DNA from: Favolaschia claudopus
Lineage: Eukaryota > Basidiomycota > Agaricomycetes > Agaricales > Mycenaceae
Assembly (NCBI GenBank): GCA_037176885.1
Contig: JAWWNJ010000029.1
Span: 1,426,001-1,490,000, forward strand
DNA: 64,000 nucleotides
Direction of reading: 5' to 3'
Shown piece by piece: positions 36,579 through 49,120 of this stretch. The notes under the pieces were generated by a model. The model worked only from the letters and a program-made list of their open reading frames with translations. It was not told the origin of the DNA and made no database searches. A program made the position numbers and the translations under genes. Within the stretch, counting starts at the first letter, position 1; every line of letters starts with the position of its first letter.

Positions 36579-39500
36579 ATGCCCACTCGCAACATAGCCC
36601 ACAGCCTGGAGTACACTTCAGTCGCAGCAAATGCCCTTCGTGGAATAGCATTGGCCACAGAGATACCATTTCTCTCCAGGGCATGTGAGCTTGTTTCAGC
36701 AATCATTCCAATGGTGGAGGTGAGTTCAGAGACTGTTTGCATGTTCGGGCTAAATCTTCAACGAGCACACCCGCATGCACAAGGAACGCTGCACCCACAT
36801 CATAGAACAAATTCACCAATCATTATGCGCCCTCACAACTCTTTGTGTTGGCACTGAGTTGGTTCTAGCTCCGAAAATGATTCATGAGATCGCCCAGTTT
36901 GCTAGGTAACTGCTCACAAAATTGTCATCCAGACTGGATCAACTTTGTTTGAACAGTATCCTGGAGAAGTTCCAACTGTGTTTAGAAGCACAGAATGATA
37001 TAGGACCGTTGCGGAGATTTTTCCGACAGAATGAACTCAGTTCCCAGTTAAATATCTGTGAAAAGGGGCTGCAGGCAGCATTCAAGGCTTTCAAGGTAAT
37101 TCTCAGCTGGTGCAGGCAAAGATTAAATTTATCTTTTGAAAGATGGAAACTATGGAAGCTACAACTGACCTTGTTCAATTTCATGTTGATTTGGAAACCC
37201 GGCACCAAGCAATGCTGGAGCTCATCTCGGTTCAAAGTATTTCATTCGATGATAGATCTTTGGTGCAGTTTTCGATACTCAAACCTTATTGAAACATACC
37301 TAATATTAACCAGGTAAAGCACAGCTTGCTCAACATAAGGTAAGGGGCATCTAGTGAGTGATCTGATGAGTATTAAGCAAAGTGTTTACAGCTCAGGCTC
37401 TCTTTCTCTGCTGCCTGCATCCCCCAAGCTTTTCTATGGACGGGAGACTGAATTTGACTTGCTTGTGTCAACTCTTCTCTCTGACAATCCAAGAGCTGTG
37501 ATATTGGGCCCTGGTGGTATTGGAAAGACTACTCTGGCCATGGCCCTGCTGCATTTCCCTGCTATTCTGGAGAAATACAAGAATCAACATTTCATTTCAT
37601 GCGAGTCATCTAGCACTTGCTCAGAAATAATTACAGCTTTTGGCCTACATCTACAGCTTGAGCCCTCAAGGCAGCTACAGAGAATGGTCATCCGACACTT
37701 TCAGCAATGTGAATCAAGTCTAATTGTTCTGGACAATCTGGAGACACCTTGGGAAGTACCAGAGTCCAGAGGGGAAGTTGAGGAACTTTTGTCTTCATTG
37801 GCTGATATTCCAAGTGTTGGTTTGCTGGTCAGAAGTTTTATGTCTTTCTGTTTTTCTGTCCTAACCAAAACACTGCAGGTGACCATGCGAGGCACAGAGC
37901 GACCAGCAAAAGTGAAATGGAGTAGACCATTTCTTTTGCCTCTAGACCCACTTTCTTCTACAGCTTCACGTCAAATATTTCTTGACATTGCTGATGAACC
38001 AGAAATTGGAGAAGAGTCCGCATTGGATCAATTGCTGGATCTATCTGACAATCATCCTTTGGCTATCACTTTACTGGCAAATGTCGCTTCTTTTGAGGGA
38101 TATGCCACCACCTTGGAGCGCTGGCAGATCGAGAACTTCACCTTGCTTTCTCTTGGACATGACAAAGGGTCAAGCCTTGAAAAGTCTATCACCCTGTCTA
38201 TCCATAGTCCTCAATTCAAGTCCTTTCCACCAGCTCAGGATTTACTTTCACTTCTGTCTTTATTACCAGATGGAATTAAAGACAAAGATCTTCTGGCTAG
38301 CAAAGTCAGCATTCCAAACATTGGCCAATGTCAATCTTTCCTGCTTCGGATGTCCCTTGCATACAGAGACCCTGAGGGGCGCCTCAGAGCCTTGAGCCCT
38401 ATCCGTGAATTCATTCATCGAGTCCATCCACCATCACAGATTCTTGCAGCCTCACTCCGTGTATATTTCCAGGACTTGCTCGATGTCTGGCTGTCAACAA
38501 GAAGACAACTGTTTGCTGGCAATCGTGCAGTCATTACGGAATTGGTAGGGAACTTGGGCAATGTTAATAGCCTCTTGCTTCAAGGCATGATAACAGAGGA
38601 CAAATCAACACTAGCAGCTATCGGAACAAGCATTACAGTCCTTGACATCTTTTCTGAAATTATGATGCAAGGGTCTACACTTCTTGTCCAGAGGCTTCCA
38701 CATCTTGTTAAAATCACGGAGGATGTAGAGTTGCGCTTGAAGTATGGACGTAGATTGCTTTGCAACCCTAAATTCTGGCTTGGGGAGAATCCAAAGGTTT
38801 GGATACAGGAAGGTCTAGAATATTTCAAGGCTGGAAATGTATACCCTATTGATCAAGGTGAGCTTTAAATATACTCCAGCAACTTTCTATCCTTGGCTGA
38901 TCCCTTATCATAGCTGCTACATTCTACAACACCATTGCATGGTATTATATCAAATCAAACTCTATTGATCGCCAAAAGGCAACAGAGTACAACAAACTGG
39001 CACTGGACTTGGTAGAGCAAACAGACAACACAGAGCTTCAGCTATTATGCTTGGATACAGAAATCATTGTAGCTGAAATGTGGGGAGATCGTAACAGACA
39101 GCTCAAAGTGGTCAACAAGGCTTACAATTGTCTGGCCAAGATTGGCTCAACCATGAACCTTTCTCAATGTGACTTGCTTGTATCCGAAGCTTGGATTCAA
39201 CTCCAATTGGGAAATTTGCCACGAACACTCAGGCTATGCATAGAGGCAAATCAGATCCTCTCTGTGTTTGGAATGCAGAAATCAGACCGATATCTGGAAA
39301 TCCTCAATGTCCGCGCTGAGGTACATTTCAATAAAAGCGAGTACCTGGAGGCTCGGCAGCTCTATCAGGAGATGATATCTCTTATATCATCTGGGCCATT
39401 CTATGCAAATGCTTTGATTAGCCTTGCCCATACAGACCTTGTTACACAGGGTCCAGTAGAAAACATTCAGGAAAATCTCAATAAATCAGAAAGAGTATAT

Positions 39501-40055
39501 AAAGCTCTGGATAATGACAAGACTGTTATTTCTGTGTTTCTGCTCATGAGAGGACTTTTGCACCTCCTTGAAGGAAACATCAATGAAGCTCGTTCAAGAT
39601 TTCTCTGTTGTTTAGCGGAAAGCCGGGAATATCGTCCAGACATTCATAGTTTATGTTTGGCAGCAATTAGTGATTCAAGGCACAAGCTGTATAATGTGAC
39701 TGAGACATTTGACTGGGCTGTACTTTCATTTGCATTTGTTAGGAAGATGGATGATGTTGTTGGCACTTTGAATGCCCTTCAGCAGCTTGCAGATGCATAT
39801 GTTCAGTTGGCAGATGACGAGTGTGCACTTTCTCTGTTTCAGGTTGCATTGGAGGGAGGGACACAAATTGATATACACTTGCTCAGGGCTAGGTGTATGA
39901 TTGGGATTGGAGATATCATGAATAGGCAAGGGAGTTATAAGCAGGCAGAGAGTATGTGGAGGGAGGCTTGTCCATTGTTTGTGCGTAGTTTGCAGATGAA
40001 GGAGGCTGATGCGGTGAATGAGCGGCTGGGTGGATTGCAAAGTATCTTGACCTGA
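36579..40055 (+). CDS. NB-ARC/TPR NLR protein 1 (CpG-depleted copy)
   Basis: Intracellular STAND-type receptor. The ATG at 36579 is chosen because MPTRNIAHSLEYTSVAANAL aligns with an internal Met of the paralogue at 49-53 kb. Small exons encode a helical N-terminal domain (PFLSRACELVSAIIPMVE; ERCTHIIEQIHQSLCALTT; LEKFQLCLEAQNDIGPLRR), like the four-helix bundles seen in agaricomycete NLRs and often compared with MLKL/HeLo-type domains. From 37354 follow FYGRE, the P-loop GPGGIGKTT (37507-37533), Walker B LIVLDNLETPW, an intron, then VTMRGTERPAKVKW and the NB-ARC helical region (LLDLSDNHPLAITLLANVA). After an intron at about 38858, the C-terminal half is TPR-like (LEARQLYQEM; DECALSLFQVALEGGTQID), ending SILT. 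No stop or frameshift is seen. The ligand is unknown. The whole gene is strikingly poor in CpG. Confidence 0.88.
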
Positions 40056-41420
40056 AATATGTATAAGGGTTTTGTTAGATAGTTAAATTGGCTTTCCTAA
40101 GCAGATTGTTGAAATTTGAACACTGAGCACCTGATTTTATTAGAATTGTATTCGGGGGGAGAAGAGCAAGTAGGTATTAAACAGAGATTAAAAACACACC
40201 TCGAGCATTGAAACCTAAAAACTAAGAGTTGAACTCGGGTTCCGAGTCTGCCCAATAAGCATTCGATTTTGCGATCCGCGATGTGAACGGAGGTCAAGTC
40301 TTCCCCGGTATCCGAAATAGCAGAGAATGGACAGTGATTGGGAGATGCGCAGGTTTGTCGGTGGATCGTCGATGGAATCGTTGGCAGGCACTGTTGCGTT
40401 CTCAAGTTCACTGTTCAGGAAGGGATGAGGTGATGTGAGGTGGACTCGGGATTGCAAAGACCGGAAGCCGGCGGCTACGTAGTTGATGCACAGGATAGAG
40501 TTTGAGGTGAGTCATAGCAGCGGGGTTAGCAGACCGAGATGGAAACAGAGTTTTGTCTGGGTGTCTGGGGAGTCAGAGATGTAGCGCCCCATCCTCGTCG
40601 TCGTGGTCGTCACCGTCCTCAACGTCGCAGAGAGGAGTGAGGAAAGAAGTAAGTAAGTAAATCAGGAACGAGGCACATCCCCGATTCGTCCGCCCCCGAA
40701 TTTGAATTCGATCGCTAATTATGACCACGTAAAACACGGGGACAACTACCCCCGTAAGGCTAATACGAAGTGTGTACGAGAATATCCGGGCGTGGGAAGC
40801 AGGCGGGGGCATTTCTGGCGTGTTCTCCTCTTTCTCTCAGAATTCTTTTCTTTCTCTCTCCCTTCATGCGAGTTGTCTGAACGTCCCCTCCGGTCCCCCC
40901 GCCCCGCCCCCCGCTCCGCTCTCCCCTCCCGCTAGCCCCTGCTTGTAAAGGATCCCGCTTGGAGTGCGTACTTATCCCTTATCGCCGTACCCACAGGCGG
41001 ACGCGCAAGACGATGCTGACGACGCCGCCCACAGATCTCGCGACCCTTTTCGGCTCCCATACTTCCCGCCCATTCCACCTACTCCCCCCCGCCGAATACA
41101 AGTACGCTTGAGCCCAGCTCGCTGCTTCTGCAATAACCCCACGGCCTACAACAACCAATAACCGGACCAGACACTCGTATTCATCACCCTCCGCCCCGCC
41201 CCGCCCCAGAACATAAACTCTAGTCTAGCCAGACGAGCCGCTGAACCTCTCGGATCGCGATCGTCTTGTCTTGTCCTTCTTCCTACTCTACGAATATCCA
41301 TCCGACTTTCACCCGCATCACACCACACAACCCGCCACGCTTTTTGAACCGACTTACCACAACTCCCTTCATCACCACTTTCACCTGTGTTTTCACTTTG
41401 CTTTGTTTTTCTTGACGACG
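40056..41420. other. Intergenic region and long bHLH leader
   Basis: CpG-rich composition returns by about 40.2 kb. 40.8-41.4 kb is C/T-rich with few purine runs, which suits a promoter and 5' untranslated region of the bHLH gene. No coding signal is seen. Confidence 0.45.
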
Positions 41421-43627
41421 ATGGCTATCACAATCAACACCGCCGTCTCCACCGCCGCCCCCAACAACAACACCAACAACACCGCAGTTGAGGAGAAGCC
41501 GGCGTCCTCTCCCGCTTCTGCTTCCCCCGCTTCTCCTGCTAGCACCACCGAAGACAAACCCCAAGCCCCCGCACCCACCCAACCGAAACGCCGCGCAACG
41601 CGCCGCGCCAACACCGCCGAGCGCCGTGCGACGCACAATGCCGTCGAGAGGATGCGGAGGGAGACGTTGAATGGGAGGTTCATGGTGCGTTCTGTTCTTC
41701 TTGGTTTTGGTTTGGTTTTGGTTGTGATTGCGTGCTTCGGTTTGGGGTTTCTTTTGTTGTTTTGGTTCCGTCTTTTCGCGAGGATTCATGCGATTTCTTG
41801 TAATTGTGGTGACGATTTTCTTTCCAAACTGACAAACAAACAGACACTAGCCACCCTCCTCCCCCCGCTCGCTGCGCTGCGAAGACCGAGTAAGGCTGCG
41901 ATTGTTGGTTCCAGGTGTGTATTCCGTGAACTCTCTGATGAATTAATTTGGTTTCTTCTGCTGACACCTGCTTACAGCATCGCAACTATTACCGCCGCGC
42001 GCCGACACCGTATTTTGGCTGCGCAGACGCTGCGGTCGTTGGATCGGGAGACGGAGGGTTTGAGGAGGGTGAGTTGTTGTTTCTATTTCGTCGTGTTTTT
42101 CTTTTTCCTTCGTTTCTTCCTTTGCTTGTTTCCTTTTTCTTTCCTTTTTGTGGCTTTGGGGCCGGATGGGGGACCGATATCGCTATCGACATTGATTTGA
42201 CGGGTTCTTCGTGTCGACGTCGGACGTCCGCCTTATCTCGCTTCGCGGGTGTGGCGGTTGGACACACACCCGGGTGGAGCGGGCGACGTGTACTCATGAA
42301 CGATTGCGATAAGCAGCGATAACGCTGGAGGGACAGATGTCTCCGTCGAGGTTGATTTGGGGGAGGAGACGAACTAGTCCTTTTGCTGGATTAGGGGTTG
42401 AGGCTGACGTACGCAAACGAGTTGTGCTCGTCCACGCGCCGTATTCCCCCTTTTCGTGCACGCGATCGAGGACGGCTCGACCTCTCCCCTTTCTGTCTTT
42501 CTTTTCTTCCCCCGTACCCCTATCCTCGTCCGCTAACACTCCCTTTCTTTCGACAGGAAATCAACGAATGGCGCGCACGCGCACGCGTCCCACAGCTCGA
42601 GGCGCCCGTGCGGTCCGACGCGCACGAGATGGTGCTGCGCGGTGAGATGGAGGATCTCGAGCTTGATTTTGAGGATATGGGGGATCTTGAGGAGGGAGAG
42701 GAGGGCGAGGAGGATGACGGGGAGGAGGAGGAGGTGGGTGAGAAGGTGAAGGTGAAGGATGTTGAGGGACCGAAGGAAGGAGGCAAGAAACAGCAGCAGC
42801 AGCAGCGCCCCGTGCGTGCGCGCAGTGCGAGTTCTGTGAGCATTCCGAGCCCGGCATCCGCACACGGACAAGGACTTGGACACGGGCCGTTCGCGCACTC
42901 GCCTGTGTCGGCGCATCCCCACCACCAACACCAGCAGCCACAAGGCTTCTTCGACTACGCGCCGCCACAGACGCCGCCTACGCCCGCCTCGGCTGCGAGC
43001 CACCAGCAGCGCTTTGCGTTCGCGGCGCCGCCTGGATCGCCGTCTTCTGCGAGCTCGGGGAGCGGGAGCGGGTGGGAGGGCCCGGCGACGCCGCCTGCTA
43101 GCGCTGGGTCTCTTGGGGGCGGAGTCAAGTCTTCGTTGGCTATGGGGATGCCGATGCCGATGAAGGGGTATGCGGCGATGCAGCAGCAGCAGATGGGAAT
43201 GTCGATGTACGATGCGCATGGGCAGATGGGGTTGGGTGTGGGTATGGGTATGGGAGTTGGCGCGGGTGCGGCGTATGATCTCGGGCTTGGGTTTGACGGC
43301 GAGGAGGGGCTTTTGTTGGCTCCTTCGTCTGCGCCGGCGTCGTACCCCCCGTCGGCCCCCTCATCGTATCCGCAGATGGGCATGGGATGGCAGGCGGGTG
43401 TGATGCACCCGCAGATGCAGATGCAGGTTCAGCAGCACCAGCAGCAACAACAGCAGCAATTGATGGTGCAGAGGTTGCAAATGCAGCAGATGCAGATGCA
43501 GCAGCAGATGTCGTCGATGGCGATGGGCGCGGGCATGGGGATGGGGCAGCCGCGGATATCGATGTCGATGCCGATTGGGGTGGCGCAGGGACAGTATCTG
43601 CACCAGCCTGGGCGGTTCGTAGCGTGA
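41421..43627 (+). CDS. bHLH transcription factor with Gln/Met/Gly-rich tail
   Basis: DNA-binding regulator. The ATG at 41421 begins MAITINTAVSTAAPNNNTNN, then an Ala/Pro/Ser-rich leader. The basic region is RRATHNAVERMRRETLNGRF, with the H, E and R positions of E-box-binding bHLH proteins. Intron 41685-41843 follows; helix 1 ends TLATLLPPLAAL. After intron 41915-41977, helix 2 reads SSIATITAARRHRILAAQ and runs into a zipper-like helix (LRSLDRETEGLRR). Intron 42069-42556, at 488 nt, is unusually long for this window. The last exon begins EINEWRARARVPQLEAPV, then an acidic run and a long low-complexity tail rich in Gly, Met, Gln and Pro (MQMQMQ-type runs), as in activation or phase-separating regions. 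It ends QPGRFVA at 43627. About 530 residues; target genes are unknown. Confidence 0.87.
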
Positions 43628-46310
43628 AGCGTCGCTCGGCTTCTCACAAGAGCCCCGTTAACCAGCAAATCGATACCCCGCCTCGGACTCTGTTTCTATC
43701 TTGTGCCTGCCTGCGCTTGCGCCTGCCTGCCTATCTATGTTCTCTGCCTTTCTTGTACACCACCTATCCCATCCTATGCGTGCACCATCTTCGACACTAT
43801 CTATGTCTCCGTCCGCCTATGCTTCCCCGCCCATAGCTCGCAGCTGTGAGCGCGATACCCTCTCGCTGTTCTGCCTTGTATGCCTGTCTCCCCACGCCTG
43901 CTCTGGATCTCGTCCTGTAATCTCTATTCCATTTCTCGCTCTTGTCTGTTGTTCCACCATCCCGTATCTTCTTCCTAATCCTCTTCCTCCTTCCGCCTAT
44001 TCCTATTCCTATGCCGACGCTGACGCGTCCCCGTACGCGGCCGGCTCGGTTGCCCCCCCACTTTCTTGATCCCATCCATCCGTCCACTTGAAACGCCTCG
44101 ACGGATAGCGATATCGGAGACTTGCCCGCATCGTACGATATTCGTTCAGCGGGACGTCTCGCTCATATCTTCGACACTGCCTCGCCTCGCCTCGTTTTGA
44201 TTGGACTGGATTCTCTCGCTACCCCGCCCCCTCCGCCTGCGTACTTCTTTGCTTAACTCCTTGGATATTCACTTCCGTCCCCACCCTTCCGTGTCCGACT
44301 AACTTCTTCACACTCACCGTCGAATCGGCCACTTCCCCATCCTCTCCTCCCTCTCCATGACGACCCACCTCCATTCCCGTCCGTATCACGAACTGAAATA
44401 AACACACGCACGCTCCTTACTTACTTGCACCTTCTCCCACCCACTCACTGTACTTACTCCACTGTACCACTTTCCCTTCCCCTCCCCCATCTATGCACCT
44501 CGACCGCCTATCTATCAGTTAGATATAGCATTAGCATCCCCGCCGTTCTTTGTTTTGATTCCATCCCGAAACACCGATTCTCTGCTCAACTTTCTTTCTT
44601 CTTGCTTTTCTTATCCTCGTGCGTAGCGGCGAACTCACGGTGGGTTACCGTTACGTCTATCTACCACGACTCGAGCGCATCGCTGCTCTTTTCTTGGATT
44701 GTTGCTGTTGTAGGATGATGTAGTTGTTGTTGCTGTGTATACGTACGAATGAGAGATTAGAAAAAAAAACATATACAGTACAGTAGAATGTATGTATCTA
44801 TTGCGTTGTAGAATCGATATAAAATATAACACTCGTTTTTTTGGTTTAGGACTCAAGTCTGAGAAGAAGGAGGTCAAATCGTTTTGTGGCTGGCCTTGTT
44901 CTCTTGGTTTCGTTCCTTATCGTATGTCAGATTTCGAACAATTGCATAAGATAGAAGCTTCGATCCGTCCGAGTCGCGCAGTCCGTTTATCTTAGACGAG
45001 ACCGCTAACAAACGTTTAAGCTATTCGTAGTTGACGCTGGGTGACACGTCCCTTATCCTCATTCCGACACGGGGGACTTGTCCAGGACAAACTTAGGCCG
45101 CCTTCTTGGTGATCAATGATTTTCTGGCGTCGATACCTCCATGAGTGGTAAAATCAAGACAATTGTCAATTGCTCGACGTCGCAGATCTTCCCCGCAGGT
45201 ACGAAATCCGCCCGAACATCCCTTGATGCCCCTGCAGGCTAAAGCGGTTTCAGAATACTTAGTTTCGCGTCCCGTGAAGCTTTTGTTTTCTTCCAAATTG
45301 CAAACCCTCCTGTATCATTGTTCTTCGTTTTCGAAACAGTACAAGTACGTCGAGAACTTTCTTCGCCTGCTTGTGTTATCGTGCGTGCGTTATACAGCGC
45401 CGCTGAGCTGGGCTACCTTCGCCGCCGCAGTGAACTGTGAGAGTGATCGACCTCTGCGGAGTTTCGGGGAGCTCGGGAGACACGTCCCCATGATTGAGTG
45501 TCGGATACAGATGGATGGACAGTGTTGATTAGTTTTGATTCCAACAGTACATTTGGAAACACAAGATTCAAAACCAAGACAAAGGTGAACGAAGCTCGTG
45601 TCAAGGAGAACGATGACTGCAGACGGCACGAGGAGAGAAAATATGTACGCTCCGTCGGGCTGTTACATTTGGTGCGCGGATTTGAAGCCGCCTCCTCAAG
45701 CAAATATAAATCGAAAGATTCTTCGTCTTCATCAGGCGTGGTCGGATTCGGGGTGAGGATTTTCAGTGGCAATGGCATTTTGCGAGAGTCTGACAATCAA
45801 ATCAAAGCGAGAGGCCCTGAGCGACAAAGTCGATGGAAAGAACAAAGACAGTATGCAACGCGTCCTGGTGAATAGAATGAAGGAGCAATTTGAAGGGGAG
45901 GCGCGGTGGGAACGACGGAGAAGAGGGCCAAGGAAGAGGCGACGATGGAAGAAACTAGATTTTTTTAGATCGAGTTGGTGGTCTTCAAGCGGTGGGGCGA
46001 AAGCAACGCGGAGAAGTCACAGAGTCAATGATACAGTTCATTGAAGCTATTGAGCGCGAATAGAAGGGCCGAGCTCGAGGATATATAGATAGATATAGAT
46101 GCTGCCAGTGGTCAAGCTCCGAGTGCCGTGTGAGCCTGTGACATCATGTCACATGCCTCCTTTCCTCTGCTTTCAACAGCGAAAATTTCGATCAGAACAC
46201 CAGAGCTGCTAAAGCCCGCGAGACGTTGATCTTTTGTAAAAAACGGTCTGTACCCAACCGAAGAACTAGCGGCGCGGTACAACTGAACAATACCGCAAAT
46301 ACAGACTGCT
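43628..46310. other. Pyrimidine-rich bHLH 3' region, then gene-poor spacer
   Basis: 43.63-44.7 kb is strongly C/T-rich on plus and probably contains the bHLH 3' untranslated region. Beyond it the clearest frame is on minus at 45413-45796: from a Met near 45778 it reads MPLPLKILTPNPTTPDEDEE, then SFDLYLLEEAASNPRT, which looks protein-like. No downstream exon could be joined convincingly, so I do not call a gene. Confidence 0.4.
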
Positions 46311-48695
46311 ATGCTTCCCGACGAGATCATCTCAGAAATTCTCTCACCTGCGTTGAAAGTCGCCGACCACTTGTTCTCAGACAGCTCTGATGTATCTCCC
46401 TTTGCCACCTACTCGGTATCATCCTCGGCATACCTCTCGGTATGCAAAGACTGGTTGCGGGTAGCCACTCCATTGCTCTACCAACGCACTGGAAAAAGTC
46501 CTTCGCAGAAGTCCGGAATTCGGTCTTTTTATCAAGAAGCTTCGGGTCGAGGGTGGCTATGGGCCGGCCATGCTCACGATTCTCAAAGCTTCTCCGAACG
46601 TGAAAGATCTCTTTGTCTCGTTCTCTATCTGGTCTTCCGATAGCACCGTCGGTCTATGCAGCGGCCTTCCCCTTCTCAACCCAAAACGCGTTATTCTGCA
46701 TGAGCCCTGCCTCAGCAAGCGTCCTCTGCAAAATAAACATCTGGACGCACTCAGGAAGACGCTCTCGTCCTGCATCCAGAAGTGGGACAGCTTGGTATGC
46801 GTCTCACCCCAACTTTCGTCTTCGTTGCGGGCTAATGTTCATCCAGGAGATTTTCAGCTTCCCTTACGGTTATCGACTACGGCACTACAGCTGGGTTAAT
46901 CGAGCGCAAGAGGTCATCGACTGGCTTGTGCGTTCCTCCAGCATTCGCACCATCCAGCTGCCGATGGAGTTGGAGTCTTGGATACCGAGCCATATAGTCT
47001 CGCTGACTCGCATCCCGTCGCTCAAAGCGATCGAAATCATACGTCCTGTGTCCCATGAACTGGCTGCCATTCTTGACGCTGAGCCGAAATTCAAGGCATT
47101 GATTCGTTATACTCTAGTCAAAGAGTGAGTCGTTGCAATGTGGACCGCATTTGCACTCATCTTATATCGTCCAAATATTTTCTTTCAGCCCAGGCCCCGT
47201 TGATGATGATGCCGCCATTACAAGCTCGGGGCCCGATATCACACCATCTTTGAATCCATACTACGTTCCCCTGGGGTCCGTTTCGGAGGAAACGCAAAAG
47301 GTCATCTGGCAACGCATTCTTTTCTTTGCTATGGATGTTGACGAACGACGCGATCGCTCTTCCACCTCCGGCGCGCTCTCCTCATACCTCTCGATCCTCA
47401 CCGTCTCGAAATTTGTGCACGTATGCATCCTTTCCATCACTTGATTGACTGTGCTCAACCTCGAAATCAGCAACTTGCGGTCCCGTATCTATACGATACA
47501 GTCAACGTCACAACCCGTAACGCTGTTCTGCTAGCCAAACATTTAATAAAGCGTCCGAGTCTCGGCTCATCTATCCGCATCATCTACATGCCCTTCAAAA
47601 TGATTCCGCATGACTTCATGGCCCCCATCCTCGCTGCCGCAACCAACCTTCACTCCATCCTGCCTAGAAAGACAGATTATCTCGGCGACGGAGTAGACCT
47701 TAGTGTGTTTGAAGCGCTCGCTATCCACACCGGATCTTCTCTTCGCGTACTCCGCATGGCTCTACGAACGAACGAGCTTTCCGCATCTCTATTTGCTCCT
47801 TTCACAGAGCTTCGGGTTCTGGAGATACGGACTGATGCTGCGAGCGTGAAGACCGCTTCCAAACATCTCTCGAGCTCGAATGGCCTGAACTTGCTGCACA
47901 CGCTTCACATTCGAGGCTGGTTGACGGACGCTTTGGATGCTATCAAAGGCTTCAGGTAGGCGATGCATTTTTTGCGTCTGTAGAATTCCGTCTTACCAAG
48001 AGATTCACATGTAGATTGGACTCCCTACGAACTCTCACTCTGTCTGAATCCGGTGACAGCCCCAGCAACCTCATCAACTTTATCACAGTACACGGAGAGA
48101 AACTTTCGCATCTTCAAGTTCCGCAGTACAGGACAGGAGGTATGAAAAAAACAGTCGTCCTTGACTACTGCCCCAACCTGGTCGAACTCGAATTCCACGG
48201 GGTAGGCTTTTGTTTGGTCCTATATATAACCAAGCACGCAATTGGGCTGAACAGGAATACGATGCAATTCAAATGGCGCCTCAGACGAAAAATAATTCGC
48301 TCAAGAAGCTCATGTTTTGGGAGCTGCCTAGGTAGGTTTCATATTACATGCTCCCGAATTCGTTCGTCGTCTGTAAAATCGTTCCTGAAATGATTTATTT
48401 TAGTTCCGTTACCGAACTCGACCTTCAAAAGCTTCCGGCACTGCAAGAAATCCAACTCAGCGGCCTCACCTGGCCAACCAGCGAGTGAGTTTTTATCTGT
48501 TTCCGCACCGATCGCTATCTGTTTCACCTGATTCTCGACTCTGACTCTCAATTCGTGCGCAGACGCGGAATTAACAAGAGCAGCTGTGTCGCCATCGCGG
48601 AGAGCGTGTTGCTGGAACGGGGAATCAAGGTCGCGGATGCGACGGGGAAGTATTGGGCTCCACGAGTGAAGAGTGCGAGGGAGAGAAAAGGCTGA
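46311..48695 (+). CDS. F-box protein of the MLPDEIISEIL family, probably frameshifted
   Basis: The ATG at 46311 gives MLPDEIISEILSPALKVADH, an F-box start common in agaricomycetes, then SAYLSVCKDWLRVATPLLY. At about 46484 the frame shifts: the expected continuation ALEKVLRRSPEFGLFIKKLR is present in the +1 frame, and the roughly ten residues usually between them are missing. This looks like a small frame-breaking deletion. Downstream the gene is in good order: FSIWSSDSTVGLCSGLPLL, SHIVSLTRIPSLKAIEIIR, then after an intron PDITPSLNPYYVPLGSVSE, IWQRILFFAMDVDE, the second F-box-like segment VSKFVH-QLAVPYLYDTV, and LRR-like strands (LRTLTLSESGDSPSNLI; DLQKLPALQEIQLSG), ending ARERKG. Only this one lesion is seen, so inactivation would be recent, or an assembly error could be responsible. 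Confidence 0.65.
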
Positions 48696-49120
48696 CGAAG
48701 CATGCTCGACCCAAAGCTGCAGCTTGTCATCATTCTCTATCTAGAGACTAGCACGACAAATCCGATTTATAAGGAGAATATATCCACATATCCAAGTGAA
48801 CAGAGTCAAGCTTTGCCGCTCGTTAGGTAGACCCTTTCGGCCTTTTTTCCTTGCGTCCCCTTTCTCCTATTCGCAGGCTGCTGCTGCAAAATGTGTTCCC
48901 GAATTCGCAGACATTTCAGATGGCCATATTGCGGGCGACAGATTTCAATCCTCTTCCCTACTTAAATTGTACATTCTATCAACCGCATCTGACTTCAACT
49001 CATAGTTGCCATCGATCACTCGACAGAATACTTGTGTTGGTGTTGGATTTCGAATTGCATTCAAAAATACAGAAAATTACATGATACAAACTTTTGAATT
49101 GTCTATGGGTTATACTGACA
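48696..49120. other. Intergenic region between convergent genes
   Basis: Shared 3' flank of the plus-strand F-box gene and the minus-strand NLR2. No coding or repeat signal is seen. Confidence 0.5.

Noticed and set aside
41283..43603. Long minus-strand frames opposite the bHLH gene, rich in His/Arg/Leu or Pro/Ala
   Set aside because: They mirror the Gln/Met/Gly repeats of the bHLH exons and contain no domain.
45413..45796. Minus-strand frame starting near MPLPLKILTPNPTTPDEDEE
   Set aside because: The start looks protein-like, but no downstream exon could be joined and no family is recognised; mentioned only in the region description.
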